The notes: generated by a model from the letters alone, not told the origin. Counted from the stretch's first letter, positions 22,228 to 34,229 are shown. The stretch is 64,000 nt of DNA from Gigaspora margarita (GCA_009809945.1 WTPW01000160.1:462976-526975), one strand, 5' to 3'. Translations and numbers: made by a program.

Positions 22228-23977
22228 CAGTGTTGGAAATCTGTTTTGAAATTTATATTCTCATGAGAACATATTTATTTAATTTAATGTTCTCAAAAAT
22301 TTTTTTATGTTCTCAAATAAAAAAATTTTTCTCTCTCTTCCTCTTCTTCTCTTTTTCTTTCTCTCTCTTTCTTTCTCTCTTCCTTTTTTCTTTCTCTCTC
22401 TCTTTTTCATACTCACTTTCTCTTTTTTCAATTATTTCTTTCTCATATTCTCTCTTTTAACTTATACTTTTAAACTTCTTTTATTTATTTTTAAGTTTCA
22501 TTTTTAATTAATATATTTGATAAAAAATATAATTTATTTAACTAAAATTTATAAACAAAGCTAAATTATTTAAAAAAATAAAATTTAATATTTTAGGCTT
22601 TTATATAATATTGTAGATATTATTGGTTTAATCCAGTTTGTATATTTAGTTTTTAGATAAGCCTTTAATATTTCTTAAATATTTAAATAAGTAATTAAAT
22701 ATAGATTATATAAAATACTACCATAGCAATATATCACTACCCATGATTATCCAATTAAACTGCAGGATTAGGTGTAATGAGAAATTGAAGTAATTATGGA
22801 TTTTTTTCAAAAATTGACCATAATACAAAATTTTGGCTATGAAACCATCTCTTTGCTCTAACAAAAAAATTTTCTTACAATATTTTGGGTCAGAATCTAT
22901 TTGCTAAAATATGCTACTCCAACCCTAACCTAACCCTCACACAACTTTAAACTAACAAATTGATTTATTGTCTTGATTTCATATTACACCAGATCTTATA
23001 TAGTGTAATTATCACTACAGTGATATTTTACTACATTTATTAAATATAATAAATATAATATATTATTCTTCTTTACTATTGTAAATTTAGTGAAATTATA
23101 AATTCAAAAGATTTTTAAAATATAGCACTAAAGTTTAAAATTATAATAACTAAAGATTTGCTAAGTAATTTTTATGTAAAAAATTTATGTTATCATTATA
23201 GTGAGTTTAGCTCTCTAAAAACTTATATTAAATATTGATTTAATTGGTATTTAATATAATAATATTATATGTACCAGTATATCAAAGTTTGTACAGTACT
23301 GGACAGCATAAGACACCCACTCTATTTATATAAAGCACAAATTTTTGATACTTAAATAATCAATTTAGATTGGCTAATTTTGATGCAATTGATTCTAATT
23401 GGTCAATTAAATATATATATTTTTTCTTTTTTTTTATATTAAATGCCAATTTTTAAAATCATTACAAACTTTAACTTTAATAACTTCTTTAAAACAAAAT
23501 ATAATAAAAATCCTTTGACAGAAATGTAGTTTAGCAAAAAAATCTATCAATTTGTCAAAAGGCTTTTTGATTTAACTTGTTTTAAAAAAGTTATAATGAT
23601 TTAAAGTTTTATTGATAAAATTGGATACATTTTGCTATTTAGTACTATAGAATTATGTTGTTATGCAATTATATTACACCAAAACTGGGAAAGGATAAAC
23701 CAATAAATTATATTATCCAAAATCTTTCTGTAATTCAAAACACTAAATTGTCTTCTATTTCAACAACTAACAATTAAATATTTATGAACTTAATTATTTA
23801 AACTACTATATTAATAAAATAATGTTTTATTACTTTATATATTTACATAGAGAACATATTTTTCAAACTTATGTTCTCAAAAAAAATTTAATAGAGAACA
23901 TTTTAAATTTTGTAAATGTTCTCAAATTAAAAGTAATGTTCTCATAAGAACATGAGAACATGAGATTTCCAACACTG
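22228..23977. mobile_element. hAT-like non-autonomous element, CAGTGTTGGAAAT family
   Basis: 1750 bp with inverted ends CAGTGTTGGAAATC and GATTTCCAACACTG. Exact 8-bp duplications GTTATATA (22220-22227, 23978-23985) flank it. The subterminal regions carry repeated ATGTTCTC/GAGAACAT motifs at both ends, likely transposase-binding sites. It carries no transposase. It separates the Rep domain from the N-terminal part of the Helitron protein. Confidence 0.9.
22321..22458. repeat. Pyrimidine-rich (CT/TTTC) low-complexity tract
   Basis: About 140 bp of almost only C and T on the plus strand, inside the hAT-like element. The serine/phenylalanine/leucine ORFs crossing it are artefacts of composition. 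Confidence 0.85.
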
Positions 23978-23999
23978 GTTATATACCCTTGTATTTGAA

Positions 24000-25241
24000 A
24001 TTTATTGATGGAATTGTTATTAATTTCTGGTTATGCAATAAAACTGGTCCCATTTTGCAAATGATTTAGAGTATCAGTAATTGCATCTCTTTCATTCTGA
24101 GCTGATGGAAGTGAAGGAACAAAAGTATGCATAATCACTTCATCTTCATTATCATCATTAAAATTTTCAAAAATTGTTTGAAGCTAGTCATCAATAGAAC
24201 CATCGATAGGCAAAGATTGAAGAACTTCATCATCAATAGTAATATCAAAATAGTAACGATTATTTGCCTTTAGCCAGGATAATGCACAAGAAATTTTAGC
24301 ACATCGAACTTTGAAATCCCTGAAAAATGTTGAATCTCTGGATTGTTGATGTACAATTAGCACATCTAATAAAAATAGTTCTCACAGAAGTTGAGTAGTG
24401 AACTCTTGTACATCCTGTGGAAAGTTTATAATATTACTGCAATACCCAAGTTGTCCTCTTTGTAGTCTATAAATTGACATTACTAAAAAAACTTTTGCGA
24501 TTAGCATTTCCTCTATTTCTGTAAGTTCTTGAAGTTCTTCTAGTACCTCACCAGGATCCATATTATTTTCTGCTGAGAATTTTTTTGGAAATTTCTTCTC
24601 ACTGTGACAATGACGGCAATCACCACAAACTATCACTATTGATGAAAAGCACTCATTGTATATAGAACAAAGAGCATATTTAAGATTATCCATTTTAGTG
24701 CAAAACTTTTTTAATAGGTTATGGTCTAATTCAGTAAGTATAGTAGAAGCTGGTTCTACATTTATTGCTATGCAATTAACATCAATTTGATGTTAACTAC
24801 AACCCTCCTGAGTATCTATACTTGAATCAAGTTGTGCTTCAACCGCCTCCTGAGTATCTATACTTGAATCGAGTTGTAATTCAATCACCTCCTGAGTATC
24901 TATGCTTGAATCGAGTTGTGTTTCAATCACCTCCTGACTATCTATCTATACTTGAATCGAGTTGTGTTTCAATTGCCTCTGATGAACCTTGTTGATTATT
25001 CCGTAAGTAACAATAGTAGTTTAGGCGTTCTTCACGTTGTTCATCAGTTTTTATTTCTATTTTTGCATTTTTGTTCATGGTCACGTGCTAGACGCACCTT
25101 GCATTCTTCGTTTGTCTCTCGCATTCTTCTTTTCTGCTTTTGTTCATGTTCACGGGTAAGGCAAGCATCACGTTGTTGAAGTGTCTCATTTTCTCTATGT
25201 TTGCGTTTACGAAAAGCATCACGAGAAATATAGTTTTCCAT
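24000..25241 (-). pseudogene. Helitron protein N-terminal region with DUF6570-like domain
   Basis: The start MENYISRDAFRKRKHRENET at 25241 opens an Arg/Lys/Glu-rich helix with repeats of the type RRMRETNEECKVRLARDHEQ. A 14-residue repeat region follows (24805-24977). Next is CGDCRHCHSEKKFPKKFSAE, a zinc-ligand motif, with NNMDPGEVLEELQELTEIEEM and the DUF6570-like end NIINFPQDVQEFTTQLL (24382-24693). A further coding segment to about 24000 (DFKVRCAKISCALSWLKAN) ends where the hAT-like element is inserted. Frameshifts occur at the minisatellite and elsewhere. Confidence 0.75.
24805..24977 (-). repeat. 42-bp coding minisatellite, four copies
   Basis: The 42-bp unit encodes a 14-residue repeat, VIETQLDSSIDTQE, on the minus strand. 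The rightmost unit has four extra bases (a duplicated CTAT at about 24940) that break the frame. Confidence 0.85.
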
Positions 25242-26952
25242 TCTGTAGCCTTGTGAATATTTGCATCAGATTTTAGCATACATATAGTATTTATGCACTC
25301 CCATTAATATTTATAGAACACTGCCCGTGATCTTTGCTTTTTTTTTTAGCTACATTATATTTTTCAGTCAGTATATTTTAGTGAATATAAGTTTAATTAT
25401 TTATTTGCGCTTGTTTAAGTACTTTTTTTTTTGATTGTAAATATGAACAGATTTTGTTATAGACATAATAATAAAATATCACACACTTAGATAATCTATT
25501 GTAAAAAGTTTTTGAATTACTTCTTAATTGATTAAAATTAATTTGTATCGAAATTTGAGAATATTATGAATTATAAAGTAAGAATTATATAAACTTTAAT
25601 TTGGCCTATTTTGTTAGATGAAGTTCATGTAGACAAGCATAATAAATTGAAGTTTTAAAGGTGCTGACATTTAGAACATAAACTAACATCCAACTTAGTT
25701 GTAATCTTTTCGAGTTGTTATGAAACACAATTAAGCAAAAATTAATCACGGTTATGATATTTATTTTTACGACATTTATTATGAACCTATATTTACTTAT
25801 CTATCTATACATTGAAATTACGTAATTTAATGTGATTAAGTGTTTCAAGCATCTCAATCAATTGATTTAACAATGATCGTGATGATGATGCTCAAGCATC
25901 GATAGAATTAAATGCTTGAGCATACTATATGCATTCATTTTATGTGAATGTTATTAATTAATTGAGCCAAATGAGCTGATAACATAGTAGCATCCTAAAA
26001 GCAAAGTTTTAGTACTATATTAATGTGCGAAAAAATTTTTAGCCATATCTTAAATTGCTTTATAAATTAATATTAGTATGTTAAAGTTTGAAATTAAATA
26101 TATTTTATGCGTTTTTAATAGTATATTAAAGAAATATTTCTGATCAGCCTAATTTGGACAAAAACAAGCCCGAATTAGCGCTAGTGCAAATTTTTCAGTT
26201 GCAAAATCTGCGCATAAACCTGTCATTTATTGCATTGCAGATGCGATTGCATATTTTGCAAATTAATAATAATGCATAATCTGCGCATAACATCTAAAAA
26301 AGAACTTGTAATAGATTAGAGTGAAACCAAAACTAATAAGTAAAATTAACGATTATATTAGAGAACGTGAAATAGACTTTACCAGAATTGTGTATTTGTT
26401 TACATTTCACAGATTAAATTGTATGCTTTTTTAAAAAAATTCATCAAATATGTATATACGATTGTCTTTATATTTTGCTATTTCTGTATTTAAATTAGTT
26501 ATTGACAATATTCAAAATAACAGTATTTCAGAATTTTGGTCACATATAAAGTGATTACATATTCACATATAAATGCATATTTTTACTAATTTCACATAAT
26601 TTGTTGCATATTTTTAAATAATTTATTGCATAATTTCGCATAATTGAACTGGTAACGCATACAAATTTTGGGGCTGAAAATGAGGTGCCCTAGCCCGAAT
26701 ACCAATTCACATTTTTATATTAAACAATTTTATTGATTCAATAATTTATTCGATAACCTATTGTTTATTCAATAACCTATTAAATCAATAAAGCAAAAGA
26801 TAGTTTATTTGTTGCTTCCATTTTTACATAGATTATATTTAAATCTAACTTACAAATTTTAGGCTCCGGACTTACACTGGTTTCCAGTTCCTAGTGATAA
26901 TAGCTGTAGCTTCAAAAAATTTTACAATTGTCCGAATGACCCATTGACCTGG
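25242..26952. other. No gene seen
   Basis: AT-rich sequence upstream of the Helitron protein start. Small inverted motifs (TGCTCAAGCATCGATAGAATT at about 25888 is part of a weak hairpin) and GCATAATT-type repeats at 26560-26650 are present. Nothing that I can name. Confidence 0.55.
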
Positions 26953-26960
26953 GTCATGAC

Positions 26961-28319
26961 CAGTGTTGGAAATTCAAAAAAAAATTTATGATTTTTGTGA
27001 ACATAATTTTTTTTTTATAATGTTTACATTAAAAATAAATATGTTCACAAATAAAATTTATAATAATTAATATATAAAATTAAAAACTCTTGAAATTACA
27101 AATATTTTACTAATATAATTTGTATTTATTAATTATAAATTTATATTTAATATAACTAAATTGTATAGCTATTTATTTATACAATTAATATATTTAATCT
27201 TTATTTAAAACAATATATTATTGATTATTTCTATATAATAAATTTGCCAAACTTTATATACATGTTCAAAATCAAATCATTTATAGATGAACTATTTATA
27301 AAAATTCACAAAAGATAATTAAAAGTTCTAAAATGTATTCTATTTCTAAGTTTGGTTTTAATTAATTTTGTTATAAAATATACATTCTACTACTATATTA
27401 TAAAGTGGAAGTATTAAAAATTTTAAAGCAATATACAAACAAAATTCCATTCTTTAATTAAATTTTTAATATTAATTAGTGAAGAAAATTTAATTCCTAA
27501 ATTGAAATAAAGTTATTTTTTTAAAATTTAAAGTTGCAAAGCCAGAAGCACTCTAAAAATAAACCATCTCTGAAAATAAGCTAGCCTCCTCTTTTGGTCA
27601 AAAAACTCAAAAACGTTTTTGACCCAAAAATAAGCTACCTCACGATTGAAGACAGTTGCTACATAGTAAAGTCCAGACTTTACTATATAAATTGATTACA
27701 GTCGCTTAAGTAAACTTACTCGGAAGATCAAATTGTACGTTCTTTAAAATTTTCAAGAAAATTGGGGAACTTTTTATTATTATGCTTTGAATTTTTACTT
27801 TCAATAAAATAATAATTTTTTTTAAAAAAATATATTCGTTGAAGTTAAAATTAAAAGTCAAATAATAAAAAGTGCACCAATTTTGATGAAACTTTCAGTA
27901 TATATTATTCTTCCAAACAAGTTTGCTTAAGCACCAATAATCAATTTAAATAATAGAATTTGGACTTTATAATATAATGACTATTTGCAATTGACCAAAA
28001 ATTGATTATATACAAAAATAAGCTACTCACAGATTTTTGTATTCAAAATCGTCACTGATATACTAGACCTCAAGTACTAGTACTACTAGTGTTGGCATTG
28101 AATATATATCTATCTAATTTGGAAACATATGGTAAATATAATAAATTATGAATAAGAAATTATAAAAATTAAAATTTATATTCACACTTTGTGAACATAA
28201 AATATAAAATTTTTGATTTCTTATGTTCACACTATGTGAACATAAAATATAAAAATTTTGATTTTTTAAAAAAATTTATGATCACTGTGAACACTGTGAA
28301 CATATAATTTCCAACACTG
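26961..28319. mobile_element. hAT-like non-autonomous element, CAGTGTTGGAAAT family, copy 2
   Basis: 1359 bp with ends CAGTGTTGGAAATT and ATTTCCAACACTG, flanked by the exact 8-bp duplication GTCATGAC (26953-26960, 28320-28327). Subterminal motifs are TTGTGAACATAA/GTGTGAACATA, different from the GAGAACAT motif of the copy at 22228. A decayed AATAAGC-type MITE seems to lie inside (about 27550-28040). Confidence 0.9.
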
Positions 28320-28578
28320 GTCATGACCCGGATAAATATCTGTTCCGTCCGGGTCACTATTGTCAAAGCTCTACTTAAATCACTATTCCTGCACGTGAAG
28401 TTACACACAAATACGCAAACGTAATTGGTGGACAAAGGATTTTTATCATGTAACCTCAGATGCATGAAAAAAGGATAAAATTGGTTTATAATGCGATATA
28501 AATTACGGTAAATTACGGGTAATCAACCTCAGTTCGCCCGTATAATTTACCTCATCGCATAGTCCTGGACACCCTATT

Positions 28579-28664
28579 CTAACTATGGTGAACTGTCATG
28601 CTGTGAGTCAGAGTACGACAAAATTTCTGAAAATGTACGTACCGTATAGAGTTCACCATAGTTG
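28579..28664. repeat. Short inverted repeat upstream of the PRP6 relic
   Basis: The arms CTAACTATGGTGAAC and GTTCACCATAGTTGG enclose about 56 bp. It is either a tiny MITE or a hairpin in the 5' region of the gene. Confidence 0.6.
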
Positions 28665-28706
28665 GAACTTGAACCAACCTAAAACTTTTGCAAAACGCTC
28701 TCAGCA

Positions 28707-29475
28707 ATGAAAAATTTCATGAATAAAGAAGCACCATCAAACTATGTAGCTGCTTTGAGTAGCGGATATGTTATATTTCCTAAATATATTTATACTTATA
28801 ATAAATTAATCTGCTTTTATAGTGCTACTGGGTTTATCACAAGATCTGATACTGCAAGGGAAGGTCCTGCTGATTTTAGGTATGTTATTTTTTACTTCTC
28901 TTTATTTGATTAGCTATATTTTACAAGAAACGTCGCTTATCAGTAAATTTCCTTTCTGATTTCCGCATTATATAAAAAATAATTAGATAATTACGGAAGA
29001 GAAATACGCAATACGCACCTGCGTATNAAGTTTCTAATCCGTTAACTTGGAATCTCNGTTTTCTTCAACAGTAATGCTTTGGCAAAAAAGCCCAGCAGGA
29101 GGATGTTGATGAACGTTTTCAAGATCTTGATAATGAAGAAGATGACGAAGAGGCGGACAAAATATATGAAGCCATTGACCAAAAAATGGATGAACGTCGA
29201 AAAGCTCGAAGGTTTGTAATTAATTGTAATATTAAATTATATATAGTTTACTGTTTAGTTTATATTAAATAAATTGACTTTTATATAGAGGCTCGTGAAA
29301 AAGAAGAATCAGAAAAGTATCGTGCTGAAAGACCGAAAATTCAACAACAATTTGCTGACTTGAAACGTGGTCTTGCTGCAGTTACGGATGATGAATGGGC
29401 GAATCTTCCAGAAATTGGTGACCTTGTTGGTAAAAACCGTAATAAAAACTAATTTGCGAGAAAGGTATTGATCAA

Positions 29476-29508
<33 letters not shown>

Positions 29509-31330
29509 TAAATATATCTTTCATATTTTTGCCTATTAACTCGGGTGTCATGCTTTGATAGGTACTACGCGGTTCCCGATTCTCTGCTTGAAAAAGCTAG
29601 AGAAGAAAACCAATATGTGAACACATTAGATGCACAACAAGTATGTAAATATATAAAAATATTTCAAGTTACTATATTATTTGAGTTATATTATTTATTT
29701 ATTTATTTATTTTTTTATTTGTATCTAAACAGAGGTTTGGTGGCTTTCAAACGCCATCCCCTGACACTGGGATGATGGCAAACTTTGTATAAATCGGCCA
29801 AGCAAGAGATAAGGTATTAAGTTTGAAATTAGATCAGATATCGGATCTGTGGGTGGACAGACTACAGTTGACCCTAAAGGTTATTTGATGATTTAAATAG
29901 TGTAGTTATTAAAGAGTGATGCTGAAATTGGGGGATTTTTTTTATCATTTATAGTGACTTATTTTCAATTTTAATAGTGATATAAAAAAAAGCGCGTCTT
30001 TTATTGAATTCTGTGATTTCGACAAATCCAAAACACGCACCGGGTACATAAATTTATTAATTATTATAATTTTATTCATAGTTAAAAATTTTATGTAAAT
30101 ATTTATTATTGTTCCCTTATTTTCATTAATAAATAGGTGGATTGCCTCTGCTCGTTTAGAAGAAGTTGCAGGTAAATTATCTGAGGCAAGAACTATTATC
30201 GCCAAAGGATGTGAGGAATGTTCGAAAAAAACGAAGATGTTTTGTTAGAAGCTGCACGTTTGAATAATCCTGAATCTGCGAGAACTATATTAGCAANTAC
30301 TGTCCAACATCTCCCACAGTCTGTTAAAATCTGGTTACATGCTGTTAACTTAGAAACTGATATGAAGGGTCAAAAACAAGTTCTTAGAAGAGGTACATAT
30401 CCACCGATTTGATTTTTAGGGGTCTTTGTTCGATAAACCATTACACAAACTTCTGCTATAAAGTGACGTGAAGAATAACAAACGAAACCTTCAAATAAAA
30501 TAGTTTTTTGGCCTCTTTATGAGATAATTAAGCAATAAATATTCAAAGAACAGCTACGCCAAGCTGTAAAAGGAAGCACTATCACTAGTTGTTGAAGCGT
30601 CGGGTATCTTCGGGTAGTGAAGGATCGGTTTGTCGTTGAACGATCGGTTGTATAATGGGTAAGGGTAAATTCGGAAACAATTTTCAGAAAAACTACCTTT
30701 TTAACTTACTTTCAGCTAATAATTAAACATGTAGATATTAAAATTTTCTATACACTTAATTAAGGATTAAAAGTAAGTTTAAAAGACCGTTGTTGTAAAA
30801 ACTCATTTTAGGTGAAAACAAATCGGTGGATATGATATTATTCTCAAATACTAACATTTTATATGATTTATAATTTTAGCTTTGGAATTTGTACCTAATT
30901 CTGTGAAACTTTGGAAAGCTGTGGTTAATATGGAAGAAAACCCTGCTGATTAGCTCAGGTTACAGAATTGGTACCTCTGTCCGTTGATTTATGGTTAGCT
31001 CTAGCTAGATTGGAAAGTTATGAAAATGCAAAAAAAGTTCTAAATTGTGCACGTACTTGTGATCCTACTTCACATGAGGTTTGGATAGCTGCTGCTCGAC
31101 ATGAAGAACAACAAGGAAATGAGAAAATGACTGATAATATGATAAACCACGCTGTTAATGTACTATCTGAAAAAAGATAGCGTTTTGGGTCGTGAGCAGT
31201 GGTTACAAGAAGCTGAAAAATGTGAAAAGGAAGGAAGTGTTGGTACTTGTCAAGCCATAGTCAAAAATACTATTGGAATGGAACAAGACAGAAAGGCCAT
31301 NTGGATGCTGAAAGCCGTATTTCACACGGG
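28707..31330 (+). pseudogene. PRP6: Pre-mRNA-splicing factor PRP6/PRPF6 (U4/U6.U5 tri-snRNP), truncated and damaged
   Basis: Exons match the PRP6 family in order. They are MNKEAPSNYVAALS, GATGFITRSDTAREGPADF, then EDVDERFQDLDNEEDDEEAD with KMDERRKARR, then [20 protein letters not shown], then YYAVPDSLLEKAREENQYV, then FGGFQTPSPDTGMM. HAT/TPR repeats follow: WIASARLEEVAGKLSEARTI, LPQSVKIWLHAVNLETD, LEFVPNSVKLWKAVVNMEEN, LVPLSVDLWLALARLESYEN, REQWLQEAEKCEKEGSVGTC. Homology stops near SHGSPE (about 31330), roughly half the usual length of the family (about 900 residues). Damage includes a first-intron donor reading AT (about 28766), a stop at NFV-TAA, several one-base slips in A-runs, and an 11-14 bp deletion near 30950. 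Homopolymer slips could be sequencing error; the deletion and truncation look real. PRP6 is normally essential, so an intact copy should exist elsewhere. Confidence 0.85.
30396..30834. mobile_element. MITE inside a PRP6 intron
   Basis: The inverted ends CATATCCACCGATTTG and CAAATCGGTGGATATG lie 439 bp apart in the long intron 30393-30880. The left end is 3 bp from the GT donor. The element makes this intron far longer than its neighbours (about 65-85 bp). TA or TATA duplication is possible at the ends. Confidence 0.7.
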
Positions 31331-31351
31331 TCACCAGAATAATTTACGCTC

Positions 31352-32330
31352 AGAAAAATTAAGCGTGAAGCGCAAACTTAACGTAGAAAATACGATCAAA
31401 AATATGTAGGGGTTATATTCGATGAGGTAAGATATAACAGTGAAGCGATGACTGTTGGTCGAAAGTTGTATGTTTCTATCTAGTGGCATAACTTCATTTT
31501 ATGAAGTAAAAGTGACTCTANNNNNNNNNNNNNNNNNNNNNNNNNNNNNNNNNNNNNNNNNNNNNNNNNNNNNNNNNNNNNNNNNNNNNNNNNNNNNNNN
31601 NNNNNNNNNNNNNNNNNNNNNNNNNNNNNNNNNNNNNNNNNNNNNNNNNNNNNNNNNNNNNNNNNNNNNNNNNNNNNNNNNNNNNNNNNNNNNNNNNNNN
31701 NNNNNNNNNNNNNNNNNNNNNNNNNNNNNNNNNNNNNNNNNNNNNNNNNNNNNNNNNNNNNNNNNNNNNNNNNNNNNNNNNNNNNNNNNNNNNNNNNNNN
31801 NNNNNNNNNNNNNNNNNNNNNNNNNNNNNNNNNNNNNNNNNNNNNNNNNNNNNNNNNNNNNNNNNNNNNNNNNNNNNNNNNNNNNNNNNNNNNNNNNNNN
31901 NNNNNNNNNNNNNNNNNNNNNNNNNNNNNNNNNNNNNNNNNNNNNNNNNNNNNNNNNNNNNNNNNNNNNNNNNNNNNNNNNNNNNNNNNNNNNNNNNNNN
32001 NNNNNNNNNNNNNNNNNNNNNNNNNNNNNNNNNNNNNNNNNNNNNNNNNNNNNNNNNNNNNNNNNNNNNNNNNNNNNNNNNNNNNNNNNNNNNNNNNNNN
32101 NNNNNNNNNNAGTTCTTGTACTGATGAACTCTTTTTAATAAATAATAGCATCAAAAAATTAAGCATGAAGCGCAAACTTGACGTGCTTATAACTTGGAAA
32201 AAAATGATCAAAACATTAAGGGTTATATCGATGAGTTAAGATATAACAATGAAGTGATGATGGTTAGTCAAAAGTTGTATGTTTCTATATAGTGGCATAA
32301 CTTTATTCTTATGAAGTAAAAGTGACTCTA
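31352..32330. repeat. Direct repeat flanking an assembly gap (31521-32110)
   Basis: A block of about 170-180 bp occurs at 31352-31520 and again at 32151-32330. Both run from AAAATTAAGCGTGAAGCGC-type sequence to AAGTAAAAGTGACTCTA. The first copy ends exactly at the 590-N gap. One frame reads KIK(R/H)EAQT...GYIDELRYNNEVMMV with stops, so it may be a decayed coding unit of coiled-coil type. This is either a tandem duplication or a collapsed repeat at a scaffold join. Confidence 0.8.
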
Positions 32331-32775
32331 GACCCCATTGGATTGTTGTTATTATACTTGATTCGATGAATGATCCAGTAATCAATTTTTCGTGTGCCGT
32401 GGAGACGTTTCTTCTTAATAGAGGTTCCATTCGTTTAGGGACATATTCAGTCATAATACTTTTTGAATTAAGGTTCTAGACATTCCGCATACGGACGTAC
32501 GATTTTCCTATAATTTATCGGTCATTTTTATCGAAAATTTTGATTCGTAGCAAGGATTCGGGAAGATAAGAAAAAAGAACGAGGTTTTTAATAAGTTCAA
32601 GCTTAAGTGTTGGAAATTTCTCAATAAAGTTTTTTGTGAAAAAGATATCGCGCAGGTCTAAAGTTGTTATATTTTCGTATGGAAAGTTTTCAGTGTATTC
32701 AATCTCAAATTGTTCAATTTCGTTTGTAATTGTAACTGTTTTATATTATTATCAGGATAATCCATGGTTACCAAT
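32236..32775 (-). pseudogene. F-box/LRR-like protein fragment
   Basis: On the minus strand MDYPDNNIK (32766) is followed after a one-base slip by TNEIEQFEIEYTENFPYENI, then TTLDLRDIFFTKNFIEKFPT and LKLELIKNLVLFSYLPESLL to a TAA at about 32509. After two stops an ORF MTEYVPKRMEPLLRRNVS runs to 32236. The leucine spacing (L-x2-L-x-L, LPESLLRIKI) resembles leucine-rich repeats of the large fungal F-box/LRR families. That is inference from spacing only. No F-box is seen. The right end overlaps the direct repeat at 32151-32330. Confidence 0.4.
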
Positions 32776-32854
32776 GTTAATTGATTGATTTATTGAATAC
32801 AATAATAAATATAGGGTTTCGTAAAAATCATCTGTACCTTTTTTTTTAAAGGAG

Positions 32855-33064
32855 GAATCTATTTGTCATTCCCGTGACACGCTTATTTGTCACGGTTTTA
32901 TTTATAACTCAAAAATTTTACTAATACCTAATGCACTTCTAACAAAAAATGATCCTCTCGCAATTCTGTATTAATCTTGGCCCTAACCCTAACCCTACTT
33001 TAACATTAATATGGCCTTATTCTGTGACAAATAAATGTGTCACGGGGCGTGACAAATACATTTA
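32855..33064. mobile_element. 210-bp MITE with telomere-like core
   Basis: The arms AATCTATTTGTCATTCCCGT and (inverse) AATGTATTTGTCACGCCCCG carry a doubled TTTGTCACG motif. The centre contains CCCTAACCCTAACCCTA (32982-32998). No coding content. Confidence 0.75.
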
Positions 33065-34073
33065 TTCTTTTTTAAATATACCATAGTTAAAATTTCATAT
33101 TTACATTCGACAAGACCTTAATTTCAGGGATCCCAAGATAGTTTTCAGGATCCTTGTAACTATTATTAATGGTAAAATATAGTACTGTACCTTGTGCAGT
33201 ATGTGGAAAAAATCATAAAGAATGCATGAATAGTTTCAGTCCTGTGGTATGAGAATTTCGTGTTTATATACAACAAGACAGTTTTAAAAATCAAAATAGC
33301 TTTTCAAGATCCCACAATAGGCGTAACTTTTACTAGTGAGTTTTCTGCGTAAAAAAATGTGTTTTTATCAGTCACACAATTTGTTACATCCAAAAATTTA
33401 TCATATGATTTTCATAAATTACACAAATCGACAAATTTACATTTTTGAAAATTTCACCACTACCTTTGTTTAAACACACAATGCCTCTTAAGACAAACTG
33501 TAGCTGAAGTTTTTGCGAATCAGAAAATATGAAAAATATAAAAAATAAGCTGTTCCATGTAAAGTAATATGGCTTCGAAAGTATGCAATTATTTTGCTTT
33601 CTTTCGCTTAATCTTTCTCTAGTTTGCAAATACCTGGTATAAAAAGTAGATCATTAGATGCGCCGAAGTGAGAGCTTTCGCCAAAATGCATCTGTGAAGG
33701 GCTGGTGCATTATGAAAGTAATGATGAAAATCATGGAAAACTGTTTACGAATAGGTAGATCATATTAATTTGACGCTTTTTTTATATAATTTGCTTATTT
33801 ATGTGTATTGTAATTTTATTAGGGGGTTTGAAACGTGACATACTGCATAATGTGCAGTGGAACATGACCTTTGACTTGCAAACCAAATAAAATAATTGGG
33901 AAGTTGTCCAATGTAAGTATATTTAATTGTTTTTGCATAGAGCCTTCGCAATTGCTTTTTATGAAAATTTAAATAATTTAATGTTATTGCAAAGTGTTTT
34001 TGCTATTGTACTCATCCCTGGTAATAACAAATTTTTATTTTATTATAGATTAAAGTTTATATTATATCTTTAG
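33065..34073. other. No gene firmly recognised
   Basis: AT-rich sequence with weak splice-like motifs. It could hold lost upstream exons of the SPRY fragment at 34074, but I cannot read them. Confidence 0.4.
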
Positions 34074-34229
34074 ACCAGGAAAACAAGAAAAATGAATCAT
34101 GAGGATGTGGTTATTATGGCGATGATGGATATTCTTTTTGTTTAGGAAGTGATAAAACATATTGCTGGTGATATAATTGGATGCTATCTAAATTTTAGAA
34201 ATGAGATAGTATTTTTATACTAAAAATAG
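34074..34229 (+). pseudogene. SPRY (B30.2-like) domain fragment, RanBPM type
   Basis: An exon-like segment after a CTTTAG acceptor reads DQENKKNES-stop-GCGYYGDDGYSFCLGSDKT. After a short deletion and frame change it reads AGDIIGCYLNFRNEIVF. This matches the SPRY core seen in RanBPM/Ssh4-type proteins (GYHGDDG-x-SFC...GD-x-IGC-x-x-NF). Only about 50 of about 120 domain residues remain, with stops. SPRY domains are protein-interaction modules in ubiquitin-ligase adaptors. Adjacent to an E2 fragment. Confidence 0.6.

Larger units (their letters stand above)
17343..25241 (-). mobile_element. Helitron, autonomous type, decayed and interrupted
   Basis: In minus-strand order the pieces are a basic N-terminal region, a repeat region, a DUF6570-like segment, a Helitron Rep (HUH) nuclease and a PIF1-type helicase. 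They make one Rep-Hel protein spread over 7.9 kb. About 3.2 kb of this is later insertions (22228-23977, 18091-19352, 19358-19537). Helitron ends (5' TC, 3' hairpin plus CTRR) were not located with confidence. The coding content is certain enough for a Helitron call. Multiple stops and frameshifts make it inactive. Confidence 0.9.

Noticed and set aside
22194-22507. Ser/Leu/Phe-rich ORFs that could look like membrane proteins
   Set aside because: Produced by a pyrimidine-rich low-complexity tract inside a hAT-like element.
24805-24977. CRISPR-like array
   Set aside because: Units are directly adjacent without spacers and keep a coding frame; it is a coding minisatellite in a eukaryote.
31455-32211. 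ORFs on both strands across the second gap
   Set aside because: Open only because of 590 N bases.
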